A DNA stretch of 64,000 bases from Hwanghaeella sp964350445 (GCA_964350445.1 CAYGKA010000006.1:67370-131369); one strand, 5' to 3'; shown: positions 1 to 8,725, counted from the first letter of the stretch. Translations and numbers: made by a program. Notes: generated by a model from the sequence alone, not told the origin.

Positions 1-102
1 GCGCACCGTCAGGGCCGCGACCAGACCGCACGCGCCGGCGCCGATCACCAGAATAGGCGTGGAGACAGCAAAATTCGCATTGTCGGGTGGAAGAATGTTC
101 AC
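1..102 (-). CDS. FAD-dependent oxidoreductase, N-terminal fragment
   Basis: Only the first 34 codons are in the window; the gene runs off the left edge. The sequence reads PILVIGAGACGLVAALTVR at residues 16-34, a Rossmann dinucleotide-binding motif (GxGxxG followed by GLVAAL) typical of FAD_binding_2 enzymes such as fumarate-reductase-like or ketosteroid-dehydrogenase-like flavoproteins. The start is a GTG at 102 that overlaps the TGA of the preceding isochorismatase-family gene by four bases, so it is almost certainly the last visible gene of the hydantoinase operon. The substrate cannot be told from this fragment. Confidence 0.7.
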   Translation of the reverse strand, partial: MNILPPDNANFAVSTPILVIGAGACGLVAALTVR

Positions 103-710
103 GGCTGGGTGGCCAGGCCGGCCAAGATTTGCTCGCAGGAAGATATGCCCGCGACGCTCTTGAGCGCGTCAATATTCACCTTGTGCACGTCGACATCGAA
201 CGCCGCGCAACCATCGGCCAGGACGGTGACATGAAAGTCGCGGACATGGGCATCGCGGACGGTCGAAGCCACACCGCCATTGGTCACGATACCGCCCACG
301 ACCAGCTGTTCTATTCCGGCCTTGCGCAGCACCCATTCCAGCCGGCTCATATAAAACGCGGAGAAGGCGATCTTCTCCACTTCGATATCGGCGGGGCCGA
401 GTTCGTCGAGCAAGCCTTGCCCCCAACCGCCGGGCGCGAAATCGCCTTTGGCCAGGAACGGACGCAATCGGCGCAGATGGTCAGAAATCATGGGCTCCCC
501 GCCCTTGCCCGGCACCAGGGTGAAATGGGTCGAAATCACCCACCCACCGGACGAGCGGAAAGCATCGGCAAGCGGGGCCAGCCTGGCCGGCAGTGCCGCT
601 ATCTCGTCCGATTTCGCACCGCCACGGGCATAGGCGCCGTTCGGATGGATGAAATCGTTCTGCAGATCCACAAGCAGCAGGGCGGTCTTGTCGATTGAAT
701 CGAAATCCAT
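99..710 (-). CDS. Isochorismatase-family hydrolase lacking the catalytic Cys
   Basis: 203 residues, the usual length for the isochorismatase/cysteine-hydrolase fold. The catalytic Asp is in LLLVDLQNDF (D15) and the Lys in VEKIAFSAF (K113). The motif that normally reads TNxCVxSTxRDA is here TNGGVASTVRDA (143-154), so Gly146 sits where amidases of this family have the nucleophilic Cys. Cys-less members such as EntB/PhzD-type isochorismatases hydrolyse vinyl ethers rather than amides. Beside hydantoinase subunits, an N-carbamoyl-amino-acid amidase (as in N-methylhydantoin to sarcosine pathways) would be expected, but the missing Cys argues against that chemistry. The ATG at 710 is preceded by AAAGGACGG. 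Confidence 0.85.
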   Translation of the reverse strand: MDFDSIDKTALLLVDLQNDFIHPNGAYARGGAKSDEIAALPARLAPLADAFRSSGGWVISTHFTLVPGKGGEPMISDHLRRLRPFLAKGDFAPGGWGQGLLDELGPADIEVEKIAFSAFYMSRLEWVLRKAGIEQLVVGGIVTNGGVASTVRDAHVRDFHVTVLADGCAAFDVDVHKVNIDALKSVAGISSCEQILAGLATQP

Positions 711-732
711 GGTCCGTCCTTTCCTACTGCTG

Positions 733-2799
733 CTATTGCCGTTCGACGATGAGGTTGCCGAAACGGTCGACCGACGCGGCTAAATCGGCATCGACGAAGA
801 TGGTTGTGTCCGCCTGTTCAAGCAAGGCCGGACCTTCGACCCGCGCGCCGAGCGGCAGGGCCATGCGGTCATATATCGTCGTGTCCCGCCAGCCGCCATC
901 CTGCCATACGGACCGCGTGCCGAGCACCGCGTCTTCCGCACTCCCTTGGGCGGAGGGCGCCAGGAGGGCAAGGTCGAATTTAGGCCGGCGGCCAACGACC
1001 GCGACACGTAGATTCATGACCTGCATCGGTATGCCGTCCAGCAGGCGCCCGAAAGCGGCCTTGTACGCCGTTTCGAAGGAAGCGCGGATCAGATCCCTGG
1101 AAAGGCCGGTTCGGTCCGCTTCTATGGTCAACGGCACGGGCACCGACACCGTATGGGTCTGGCCGACATAGAGCATGTCGAACTCGACAAGGCGATCGAT
1201 CCGATCGAACCCGACTTCGGCCTCCTTCAGCAAGCCTTCGCTGTGCCGGACTATGTCGAGGATCTGCGCATCGATGGTTTCGATCGACAGCGTATCCAAC
1301 CGCGTATTCACGGTTTGAACCCGGTCATGCCGCATGTCGGCGATGACACAGCCAAGCGCGCTGGTAACGCCCGGATAACGCGGCACGAGCGCGCTGGCGA
1401 GGCCAACCTCCTTGATCAACGCGCCGGCATGCAGCGACCCGCCGCCGCCGAACGGCATGGCCGAGAAGCGCTTGGGGTCATGTCCGCGTTCAATGGAAAC
1501 AAGGCGGATCGCGCCGGCCATGCGGGCGTTGGCGACCCGCACGATGGCTTCCGCCGCCTCCATCACTTCCAACCCCAAGGGCTTGGCGATATGCGTTTCG
1601 ATGGCCCGCTTCGCCGACTCCACATCGAGACGGGAGAGTTTTCCGCCGATTGGCCGGTCGGCATTGATGCGCCCCATGACGACATTTGCATCGGTCACGG
1701 TCGGCCTGTCGTTGCCCAGGCCATAGCAGACCGGGCCGGGGTCCGACCCGGCACTTTCGGGTCCGACCTGAAGCAAGCCGCCGCGATCCACCCAGGCAAT
1801 GGAGCCGCCACCCGCGCCGATCGTCGTGATCTCGATCATGGGGGTCCGCACGATCAATCCGAAATCGATACTGGTTTGGGCGGCAAGCGCGCTTTGCCCG
1901 TCCGCCACCAGGGAGACGTCGAAACTGGTACCGCCCATGTCGCAGGTGATGACATTCGGGAAGCCCGCACTTTCGGCAATGTACCCCGCCGCGATTACAC
2001 CCGCGGCAGGACCGGAAAGCGCTGTACGGACAGGAAGCGCCCGCGCCGTCGCGACGGACATGACGCCGCCGTTCGACTGGACGATCAGCACTTCCCCACC
2101 GAAGCCGCCTTTTCGCAGGCCGGATTCAAGACGCTCCAGGTATGACCCGACCAAAGGCTGCAGATAAGCGTTGAGGGACGCCGTCGACCCCCGTTCGAAT
2201 TCCCGGATTTCCGGCAAAATCTCGCTCGCGACCGAGATGTGCTCGTTCGGCCAGACCTGTTTCGCGGCCGCCAGCGCCTTCTGTTCGTTCTCAGCATTGG
2301 CATAGCCGTTGATGAAGAAGATACACAGCGCTTGGGCGCCGCGCTCCAGCAGGGTATGCGCCGCCTCGCGCACTTGGTCGGGGTCCAGCTCTTCGGCGAC
2401 AGTCCCGTCGGCCAATACGCGCTCGTCCACTTCCAGGCGCAGGTCGCGCGGCACGATCGGATCGAAATGGCCCCACAATCCCCAAGTCTTGGGACGGTCC
2501 CGGCGGCGCATTTCCAAGACATCACGGAACCCGCGTGTGGTGATCAACCCGGTGCGCACGCCCTTGCGTTCCAGAAGGGCGTTGGTGCCGACGGTCGTAC
2601 CGTGAACGATGGTGCCCACCTGCCCCAGATCGGCGACGCGGCTGGTGATCCCTTCCCGGATGCCGATGGACTGGTCCCCGCGCGTGGACGGCACCTTGGC
2701 GACGTCGCAGGTCCCATCGGCCTCGTTCAGGAAGAAGACATCGGTGAAGGTGCCGCCGACATCGACGCCGACGATGATACGGTTTGACGGGTTGCTCAT
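733..2799 (-). CDS. hyuA: Hydantoinase/oxoprolinase subunit A
   Basis: 688 residues, full length for HyuA-type ATP-dependent hydantoinase/oxoprolinase A subunits (related to acetone and acetophenone carboxylase subunits). The N-terminal Hydant_A_N domain carries DVGGTFTD (13-20) and HGTTVGTNALLERKG (66-80). The ATPase-like core has CDMGGTSFD (286-294) and TIGAGGGSIAW (326-336). It forms a heteromer with the HyuB subunit encoded immediately upstream; the two genes overlap by ATGA. The substrate is uncertain: N-methylhydantoin, 5-oxoproline and aryl ketones are all used by the family. A second, divergent pair lies at 23274-27023. Confidence 0.9.
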   Translation of the reverse strand: MSNPSNRIIVGVDVGGTFTDVFFLNEADGTCDVAKVPSTRGDQSIGIREGITSRVADLGQVGTIVHGTTVGTNALLERKGVRTGLITTRGFRDVLEMRRRDRPKTWGLWGHFDPIVPRDLRLEVDERVLADGTVAEELDPDQVREAAHTLLERGAQALCIFFINGYANAENEQKALAAAKQVWPNEHISVASEILPEIREFERGSTASLNAYLQPLVGSYLERLESGLRKGGFGGEVLIVQSNGGVMSVATARALPVRTALSGPAAGVIAAGYIAESAGFPNVITCDMGGTSFDVSLVADGQSALAAQTSIDFGLIVRTPMIEITTIGAGGGSIAWVDRGGLLQVGPESAGSDPGPVCYGLGNDRPTVTDANVVMGRINADRPIGGKLSRLDVESAKRAIETHIAKPLGLEVMEAAEAIVRVANARMAGAIRLVSIERGHDPKRFSAMPFGGGGSLHAGALIKEVGLASALVPRYPGVTSALGCVIADMRHDRVQTVNTRLDTLSIETIDAQILDIVRHSEGLLKEAEVGFDRIDRLVEFDMLYVGQTHTVSVPVPLTIEADRTGLSRDLIRASFETAYKAAFGRLLDGIPMQVMNLRVAVVGRRPKFDLALLAPSAQGSAEDAVLGTRSVWQDGGWRDTTIYDRMALPLGARVEGPALLEQADTTIFVDADLAASVDRFGNLIVERQ

Positions 2800-4562
2800 T
2801 GGCTCTCGATCTCCTGGCGCAGGATGATCGTTCCCGCCGTATCCAGTTTGCCGGTTTCATCGACGATACAGGCGTAGCGGTCCCGTGCGCCGGCGCTGCT
2901 GACATAACCCAGGCGAACATCTTCCGCCACACGGTCGGGATCGCGTTCGGCCGGATTCCCGTATCCGCCTCCGCCCGGTGTCTCGAGGCGCACGCTCTGC
3001 CCTTTCTTCAACTTGATCCCCACCATCTTGGAGACCATCGGCGGTTCGTGCCGACCGTCATCCTGCTCATAGGTGAACTTGTTGAAGGCCGCATTTCCGC
3101 CGCCCAGCACGCCCGGCGGGGCGTATTTTCCGCGTTCGCCGAACAGGAAGACATCAGCGTTCTTTTCCAGCAGCTTGATCTCATAGATCGCGCCGTTGCC
3201 ACCCCGCTGTTTTCCGGGGCCGCCGCTGTCCGGCCGCAAGGCCCATTGGGTGAACTGGACCGGATAGGCCGCTTCGAGGATCTCCAACGGCGGAATCGTC
3301 GCGGTCGAAATCGGGGCGTTTCCGTGGTTCAAGCCGTCGCCTTCCGGATTGCCGCCATGCCCGCCGCCGAAGAAGGAAAACATGACCCAACGCCGCCCGT
3401 CCTGCCGATGGCCCGCCAGGGACAAGGCGTTGATCGTGCCGTAGGCGCAGCCGTTCACCATGTCCGGCGCCGCCTGGGACAAGGCGACAAAAATCACGTC
3501 GATCACCCGCAGGATGGTCTCGGTGTAACCGCCCACGGGTTTCGGCGCCGAAACGCTCAACAGGCTTTCGATGGGGATGTTGAAGTCGATCGGTTCCAGC
3601 ACGCCGGCATTCGCGGGCACATCGCGGAAAACATGTTTCAAGGCGACGTAACACGACGCAATCGCCGTCGAACGCGAGATATTGACCGGCCCCGCACAGG
3701 CGGGCGAGGTCCGGGCGAAGTCCAACATCATGCGGTCGCCTTCGATTCGGATATCCAACCCGATCTGCAGCGGGCTGTCGGTGATGCCGTCATTGTCCAG
3801 GTAGTCATCCGCGGAATAGGTGCCGTCGGGCAAGTCGGCGATGAAACTCCGCATCAACTGCGCCGCCCGCGCCTTCAGTTCCGCAAGGCCGCCGGCCACC
3901 GTCTCCGCGCCGTAATCGTCCAACAGCGCGTTGAGGCGTTGCTCACCCAACTCCAGTGCGTTGATCTGGCCGTTCAGATCGCCATAGAGGCTGCCGGGAA
4001 GGCGTGAATTCGCCATCAGGATATCGACGATGTCGGGGCGGAATTCCCCTTTGTCGTAGAGCTTAACCGGCGGAATCAGCATGCCTTCCTGAAAGCACTC
4101 CGTCGCGACGGGATTGTAGTTCCCGGGCACATTCCCGCCGACGTCGTGCCAATGGCCGACGGAGGCGAGATAGCAGAACAGCTTTCCGTCCCGGAAGAAG
4201 GGCCGCACCAGCTTGAAGTCGGACAGATGCGTGCCGCCTTCATAAGGATCGTTGAAGATATAGACATCGCCCGGGGACACGCCGCCCGCCTTGGCCGCCC
4301 GGTCGATCACCGCCTTCACGGCGAAGGACATGGCGCCGACGAAGACCGGCAGGCCCGACTTGCCCTGCACCAGGGTCTCGCCCGTTTCGGCGTGATAGAG
4401 GCCATGGCTGGCGTCATGCGCTTCGGCGATGATCGGGTTGAAGGCGCTGCGGAACAGGGTCGCGTCCATCTCGTCCGCGATTTGTTCGAGCCGCCCTTTC
4501 AGAACCGCCAGCGTCACCGGGTCCAATGTTTCCATCTCGGTCTTTGCCGTATCGGAACTCAT
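2796..4562 (-). CDS. hyuB: Hydantoinase/oxoprolinase subunit B
   Basis: 588 residues, matching the Hydantoinase_B family. Conserved segments include the start LDPVTLAVLKGRLEQIADEM, GDVYIFNDPYEGGTHLSD and the Gly-rich C-terminal RLETPGGGGYGNP. It is the partner of the HyuA subunit downstream and is needed for the complete cytoplasmic amidohydrolase or carboxylase. Start and stop overlap the neighbours by ATGA (4559-4562 with the lyase, 2796-2799 with HyuA), indicating translational coupling. Function assignment is by family only; the ring or ketone substrate is not visible in the sequence. Confidence 0.9.
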   Translation of the reverse strand: MSSDTAKTEMETLDPVTLAVLKGRLEQIADEMDATLFRSAFNPIIAEAHDASHGLYHAETGETLVQGKSGLPVFVGAMSFAVKAVIDRAAKAGGVSPGDVYIFNDPYEGGTHLSDFKLVRPFFRDGKLFCYLASVGHWHDVGGNVPGNYNPVATECFQEGMLIPPVKLYDKGEFRPDIVDILMANSRLPGSLYGDLNGQINALELGEQRLNALLDDYGAETVAGGLAELKARAAQLMRSFIADLPDGTYSADDYLDNDGITDSPLQIGLDIRIEGDRMMLDFARTSPACAGPVNISRSTAIASCYVALKHVFRDVPANAGVLEPIDFNIPIESLLSVSAPKPVGGYTETILRVIDVIFVALSQAAPDMVNGCAYGTINALSLAGHRQDGRRWVMFSFFGGGHGGNPEGDGLNHGNAPISTATIPPLEILEAAYPVQFTQWALRPDSGGPGKQRGGNGAIYEIKLLEKNADVFLFGERGKYAPPGVLGGGNAAFNKFTYEQDDGRHEPPMVSKMVGIKLKKGQSVRLETPGGGGYGNPAERDPDRVAEDVRLGYVSSAGARDRYACIVDETGKLDTAGTIILRQEIESQ

Positions 4563-5440
4563 TCTTGGTTCTCCGCATCGTATTGCTGCCCGTTGGCCAG
4601 GATACGATCCGTCCCCAGCACCGCGTTCAGTTCCGTGAAATCGAGCATCCGGTCACGGAAGGATGCCGTCGTCCCGTCCCGCTTCAAGCTGGCGAAGAAA
4701 TCCGCCCCCGCCTTCGCCAGAGCGCGCGCCAAGCCGCCCGGGAAAATTGCGATGGAAAAGCCCAAGCTTTCCAGTTGCGCGGCATCGTGCAGAGGGGTCT
4801 GGCCGCCTTCTACCATGTTCGCCAGCAAGGGAATCTTCCCGCCGAACCGGTCGATCACGGCCTTGATCTCGTCCGCCGTGCGCGGTGCTTCGACGAAGAG
4901 AACGTCCGTCCCGGCCGCCGCATAGGCCTCCGCTCGATCCAAGGCAGGTTCGAATCCTTCGACCGCGATGGCGTCTGTGCGGGCGACGATCAACGTGCCC
5001 TGCGCCGCCCTGGCATCGGTCGCGGCCTTGATCTTCCCGACCATCTCGGCCGTTGAGACCAGCGTCTTGCCTTTAAGATGCCCGCACCGCTTGGGCATCG
5101 CCTGATCCTCCAACTGGATGGCCGTCGCCCCCGCCCGTTCCAGCACTCGGACCGTCCGCTGCACGTTGATCGCGTTGCCGAAGCCCGTATCCGCATCGAC
5201 GATCAAAGGAAGGTCCACGCGCTCACGGATATGACCGACGACAGAGGCGACTTCCTCCATCCCGACAAGCCCGATATCAGGTCGGCCGAGCCGCGTGTAG
5301 GCGATGGAGGCGCCCGACACATAGAGCGCTTCGAAGCCGGCCTGTTCCGCCAGCATGGCGCCGAACGCGTCGAACACACCCGGGGTCAGCAGCAATTCCG
5401 GCTTTTGCAACCGTGCCTTCAAATCCGTCTGGTCGGTCAT
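4559..5440 (-). CDS. Isocitrate lyase/PEP mutase-family carboligase-lyase
   Basis: 293 residues, the size of 2-methylisocitrate lyase (PrpB) and 2,3-dimethylmalate lyase. The active-site signature is clear: DADTGFG at 82-88 (Mg-binding Asp), ED at 111-112 and the flexible loop PKRCGH at 116-121 with catalytic Cys119. The KRCGH loop points to a C-C bond lyase acting on a substituted malate or citrate and not to PEP mutase or phosphonopyruvate hydrolase. It sits directly after LeuC/LeuD-like subunits, the arrangement expected for a dehydratase-then-lyase pair (methylcitrate, or dimethylmaleate hydratase/dimethylmalate lyase). ATGA overlaps on both sides. Confidence 0.88.
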   Translation of the reverse strand: MTDQTDLKARLQKPELLLTPGVFDAFGAMLAEQAGFEALYVSGASIAYTRLGRPDIGLVGMEEVASVVGHIRERVDLPLIVDADTGFGNAINVQRTVRVLERAGATAIQLEDQAMPKRCGHLKGKTLVSTAEMVGKIKAATDARAAQGTLIVARTDAIAVEGFEPALDRAEAYAAAGTDVLFVEAPRTADEIKAVIDRFGGKIPLLANMVEGGQTPLHDAAQLESLGFSIAIFPGGLARALAKAGADFFASLKRDGTTASFRDRMLDFTELNAVLGTDRILANGQQYDAENQE

Positions 5441-5943
5441 GCGGCACCTTTGATCCGTTTTTCCAGGTAAGGAACCAGACCGCCCGCCCCAACGATGTTG
5501 AGCAGATGGTCAGGCACCGGCTCCGTCTCAATCACGGTGCCTTGCGTCATATTTTCAATCTTTCCGGCTGCGGGATCGACCGTCAGCGCGTCGCCCGCGG
5601 CGATCTTGTCCGCATCAGGACAGACCAAGGCCAAAAGGCCGAGATTGAAGGCATTGCGGTAGAAGATTCCGCCGAAGCTTTTCGCGACGACGGCCCGGAC
5701 GCCCAAAATTCTCAGCACCTGCGCCGCCTGTTCCCGGCTGGACCCCATCCCGAAGTTCCGACCGCCAATGACAAAATCGCCCGCCTTTGCCGATTTCGCG
5801 AAATCGGGGTCGATCGCTTCCAGGCAATGCAGCGCCATCGTCTCGACCGGCCCCTTCATATAGGCCCCGGGCGCCAACAGGTCGGTATCGACATTGTCGC
5901 CATAGACCCAGGCGCGACCGCCCGGTTCGCTTTCTCCCGTCAT
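5437..5943 (-). CDS. Aconitase-family small subunit (LeuD-like)
   Basis: 168 residues, the length of stand-alone small (swivel) subunits of isopropylmalate dehydratase, homoaconitase and dimethylmaleate hydratase. Typical signatures are VYGDNVDTDLLAPGAYMKG near the N terminus and GRNFGMGSSREQA with the substrate-binding SSRE. The start at 5943 was chosen because it overlaps the LeuC-like stop as ATGA; an in-frame extension up to 6141 would run inside the large subunit gene. It should pair with the large subunit just upstream to form a 4Fe-4S hydro-lyase. As the neighbouring gene is a PrpB/dimethylmalate-lyase type enzyme, leucine synthesis is unlikely. Confidence 0.88.
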   Translation of the reverse strand: MTGESEPGGRAWVYGDNVDTDLLAPGAYMKGPVETMALHCLEAIDPDFAKSAKAGDFVIGGRNFGMGSSREQAAQVLRILGVRAVVAKSFGGIFYRNAFNLGLLALVCPDADKIAAGDALTVDPAAGKIENMTQGTVIETEPVPDHLLNIVGAGGLVPYLEKRIKGAA

Positions 5944-7247
5944 GACTGCGCCTCCGCCAAAATCTCCCGCGGATCGGCGATTTGGCCGGCGACAGCGGAA
6001 GCGGCCACCGTGAAAGGAGAGCCGAGATAAACTTGCGAACTCTTGGCGCCCATCCGGCCCTTGAAGTTGCGCGCGGTGGAGGAGATGCAGACTTCCCCTT
6101 CCGCCAGGACGCCCGCGCCATAACCAGCACAGGCCCCGCAACCAGAGGGCAGCAGGATCGCGCCCGCCTCGGTCAACGCAGCCAGTGTGCCGTCGGCTGC
6201 TGCCTTGGCTGTTATCTGGGTTGAAGCCGGCGCGACGAACAGCCGGGTCCCCGACGCTACCTTGCGCCCCTTAAGGACCCGCGCGGCCATGTGCAGGTCG
6301 TTCAGCTTCGCCCCCGTGCAGGCGCCGATATAGCATTGATCGAGCTTGGCCTTGTCCGCGTCCTGCACGGGCCCGCTGTTGGCCGGACTGTGGGGCGCGG
6401 CCACCTGCGGGTCCAGTGCGGCCGCATCGAAGCTGTGCTTGACCCGGCACGGGGCATCCGGGTCGCCTGTGACGCCGATGAAATCGCCGGGATCGCCGCC
6501 CGCCTGTCTGATATAGGCAGCCGTCGTTTCATCCCCGGCGATCAAACCGGTCTGCGCGCCAAGCTCGGCCGCCATGTTGGACATTGTCATCCGTTCGGTC
6601 ATCGAAAGCGAGGCGATGGTGTCACCGCTATACTCGACCGCCTGATAGTCGCCGCCATCCATGCCGAGCGTCGCGCAAAGCTTCAGCATCATATCCTTGG
6701 CGCTGACGCCGTCCGGCAACGCGCCGTCCCAATGCAGGCGGATCGTCTCAGGCACGCGGATCCAGGTTTCCCCTGTCACCAGCACACCGGCCATGTCGGT
6801 CGCGCCGACGCCGAACATATAGGCCCCAAAGGCGCCCCCGGTCGGCGAATGGCTGTCGCCGCCGACGACGAACATACCGGGGCGCAGGTGCCCGCGCTCC
6901 GGCAGGACGACGTGGCAGATCCCCTGCTGGTCGTAGAAGCCGTCAATTTCCTGATCGCGCACCCACTCGCGGGTCAATTTCAGGATTGCCGCGCTTTCAG
7001 CGTCGAAGGCCGGCACGTAGTGGTCGGAAACAACGACAACGCGTTTCGGGTCCCATACGCCGACGCCCAAACGCTCGAGGACCGGTTTCACGCGGCGCGG
7101 TCCTCCGCTGTCGTGAATCATCGCCAAATCGACGGTGCAGGTCACGATTTCGCCGGGCCGGACCGTATCGCGGCCCGCTGCCCGCGCGATGATCTTTTCC
7201 GCCAGTGTCCGTGCCTGGCCAACGGAGGGATGCTTGGTCGCGCTCAT
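5940..7247 (-). CDS. Aconitase-family large subunit (LeuC-like)
   Basis: 435 residues from the ATG at 7247, which overlaps the TGA of the GntR gene as ATGA; a longer in-frame start at 7280 would lie inside that gene. The 4Fe-4S cluster ligands are Cys310 in YIGACTGAKL and Cys370/Cys373 in PSGCGACAG. Other family motifs are GGDSHSPTGGAFGAYMFGVG (129-148) and SSTARNFKGRMG. The Cys310 region reads GACTGAK instead of the GSCTNSR of canonical LeuC, placing it in a divergent branch (homoaconitase or dimethylmaleate hydratase-like). Expected reaction: reversible hydration/dehydration of a branched dicarboxylate, with the product passed to the lyase. Confidence 0.88.
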   Translation of the reverse strand: MSATKHPSVGQARTLAEKIIARAAGRDTVRPGEIVTCTVDLAMIHDSGGPRRVKPVLERLGVGVWDPKRVVVVSDHYVPAFDAESAAILKLTREWVRDQEIDGFYDQQGICHVVLPERGHLRPGMFVVGGDSHSPTGGAFGAYMFGVGATDMAGVLVTGETWIRVPETIRLHWDGALPDGVSAKDMMLKLCATLGMDGGDYQAVEYSGDTIASLSMTERMTMSNMAAELGAQTGLIAGDETTAAYIRQAGGDPGDFIGVTGDPDAPCRVKHSFDAAALDPQVAAPHSPANSGPVQDADKAKLDQCYIGACTGAKLNDLHMAARVLKGRKVASGTRLFVAPASTQITAKAAADGTLAALTEAGAILLPSGCGACAGYGAGVLAEGEVCISSTARNFKGRMGAKSSQVYLGSPFTVAASAVAGQIADPREILAEAQS

Positions 7248-8143
7248 GCCAGCTTGTACCCGGTCGTCTTCGGCGACCACGAATTGGCGCCCGCGCTCGA
7301 TACCCGCGACAGACTCATCTGGTAACAGTAACTGTCCGGCCTATACAGCGCGGTGATGTATTCGACCGGTCGTCCTTTCGAATCCAAAACCGTGCGGGAG
7401 ACTTTGAGCAAGGCGGAGCCGACATCCAGGTCCAGAGCGCCCGCCACTTTATGGTCGGCCAGAGTCGCGGTCATGGTCTGGGACGCGCTGACGACACGGA
7501 TGCCGGCATTTTCCAACAGCGCCAACAGGGGCTTGCCGAGCATGTCCTCCGGCGCGAAGGAGCGGCCGATATCCGCCGGAACGTAGGTGGTGAGGTGCGA
7601 GAACGGCACGCCATCCTTGCTGCGCGTGCGGACTGCCCGCTGAACATCCGTCCCCGTTTCGCAGTGAAGTGCCGCGGCCACCTCGGGCGGAGCCGGAACA
7701 TAGTCGAAATCAATCAACCTAACCTTGGTCTCGTACCCCATCGACAGAAGGTCTTCCAAATGCCCTTCCACAGCGGCGCTGATCGCAGGCCCCTTGCCCT
7801 CATGCGTAACGGTCGTCCCGCGCCCGCGTTGCCGCATCACAAGGCCGTCCGCCGCCAACTCGTCGAGCGCCCTTTTTACCGTGATCCGGGAAACGCCGTA
7901 TTGATCCGCCAAGTCGAACTCGCCCGGCAAAACCGTCCCTTTTGGATATTCGGCGCTGAGGATCTTGTCCCGCAGGATCAAGTATATCTGATGATAGAGC
8001 GGCGAGCGCAGGGCAGCGCTGGCGCCGCGCCCACCCAGACCGTCCACGGGCAACAGAATATCCTGCCCGCCGGAACCGGACGGAGACACGGCCCCGTTGC
8101 TTTCGGCATTGCTGTTACGGTTCACGGGGCTGTTGCGACTCAC
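7244..8143 (-). CDS. GntR-family (HutC/UTRA) transcriptional regulator
   Basis: 299 residues. A winged helix-turn-helix spans about 42-110 (PLYHQIYLILRDKILS, SRITVKRALDELAADGLV), followed by a UTRA ligand-binding domain to about 285. The first ~40 residues are a Ser/Gly/Asn-rich extension. The start is a GTG at 8143 with GGTGGG upstream; a GTG six codons later is possible. It is the first gene of the minus-strand operon and overlaps the LeuC-like gene by ATGA, so it probably controls its own operon in response to a pathway substrate. An AT-rich imperfect dyad at 8176-8203 just upstream is a candidate operator. Confidence 0.88.
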   Translation of the reverse strand: MSRNSPVNRNSNAESNGAVSPSGSGGQDILLPVDGLGGRGASAALRSPLYHQIYLILRDKILSAEYPKGTVLPGEFDLADQYGVSRITVKRALDELAADGLVMRQRGRGTTVTHEGKGPAISAAVEGHLEDLLSMGYETKVRLIDFDYVPAPPEVAAALHCETGTDVQRAVRTRSKDGVPFSHLTTYVPADIGRSFAPEDMLGKPLLALLENAGIRVVSASQTMTATLADHKVAGALDLDVGSALLKVSRTVLDSKGRPVEYITALYRPDSYCYQMSLSRVSSAGANSWSPKTTGYKLA

Positions 8144-8175
8144 GGACCCACCCGGTTAGAAAGCATCAAACGTCT

Positions 8176-8203
8176 ATTGACATAAGGATATATCATTATC
8201 AAT
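8176..8203. promoter_or_regulatory. Candidate GntR operator/promoter dyad
   Basis: An AT-rich imperfect inverted repeat (ATTGA at 8176, TCAAT ending at 8203) is centred on the 8-bp palindrome GATATATC. It lies in the 201-bp gap between the GntR gene (minus) and the gene starting at 8345 (plus). Position suggests autoregulation; the arms are out of register by about two bases, so confidence is modest. Nothing else recognisable lies in this gap. Confidence 0.35.
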
Positions 8204-8344
8204 CTTGTTTTCACGGCGCAAGCATATGAGGGGGCGCTGGGTGGCCGGATGGACTTCCCGTGCCGTCTCTCTCAAAATGCTTCATCAGACGTCATGGTTT
8301 GGACCTTGGCGGTGACCGTAGCGGATGTCCATGGAGGCGCCCCG

Positions 8345-8725
8345 GTGAGTAGGACGGCGGAAGACGTCATGGGCCGACGGTTAGGAACCGAAAGCCCCGA
8401 TGAAAACTCCCCAGACGGTGGAGAATTTTTCGACGACTCCGCACCGAATGCGCCACGCCCCGAACAGGTTTTCTTCGACGATCCGGCACTCGACCGAATG
8501 ATGGGTGTTGTTTGGGCCTTGGCGACCGAGGTTTACGTCCTCCGCGACAGGCTGCAATCGTTGGAACAGACACTCTCTGACTCCGGCGCGATTGACCGCG
8601 CGGCCCTGGATGCGGAAGCAAGCCCGGAAGAAATCCGGGGCAACGCAGCAGACCGGGATGCCTTCGTCGCTCATCTGATGGACAACTTGATGGGCGTCCA
8701 AGCCGCCAAGGGACCGTTGCGATGA
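8345..8725 (+). CDS. Small acidic hypothetical protein
   Basis: 126 residues from the GTG at 8345, chosen because GGAGG lies seven bases upstream (8333-8337); an in-frame ATG at 8249 has no clear ribosome site and would add a low-complexity leader. The protein is acidic, with a disordered Asp/Glu/Pro-rich N-terminal third and a predicted helical segment around MGVVWALATEVYVLRDRLQSL. I do not recognise a family. Its stop overlaps the following methyltransferase start by ATGA, so the two are probably a functional pair. Confidence 0.65.
   Translation: MSRTAEDVMGRRLGTESPDENSPDGGEFFDDSAPNAPRPEQVFFDDPALDRMMGVVWALATEVYVLRDRLQSLEQTLSDSGAIDRAALDAEASPEEIRGNAADRDAFVAHLMDNLMGVQAAKGPLR

Noticed and set aside
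1153..2145. 330-codon open frame on the plus strand inside hyuA
   Set aside because: It is antisense to a full-length HyuA with clear motifs; its protein has no recognisable domain and the frame is open because of GC-rich codon bias.
2784..4007. 407-codon plus-strand frame opposite hyuB
   Set aside because: Shadow of the HyuB reading frame; no ribosome site, no family resemblance, composition rich in Arg/His/Gln typical of antisense frames.
5944..6141. N-terminal extension of the LeuD-like protein
   Set aside because: The extra 66 codons lie inside the LeuC-like gene and have no relation to LeuD; the ATG at 5943 gives the family length and an ATGA overlap.
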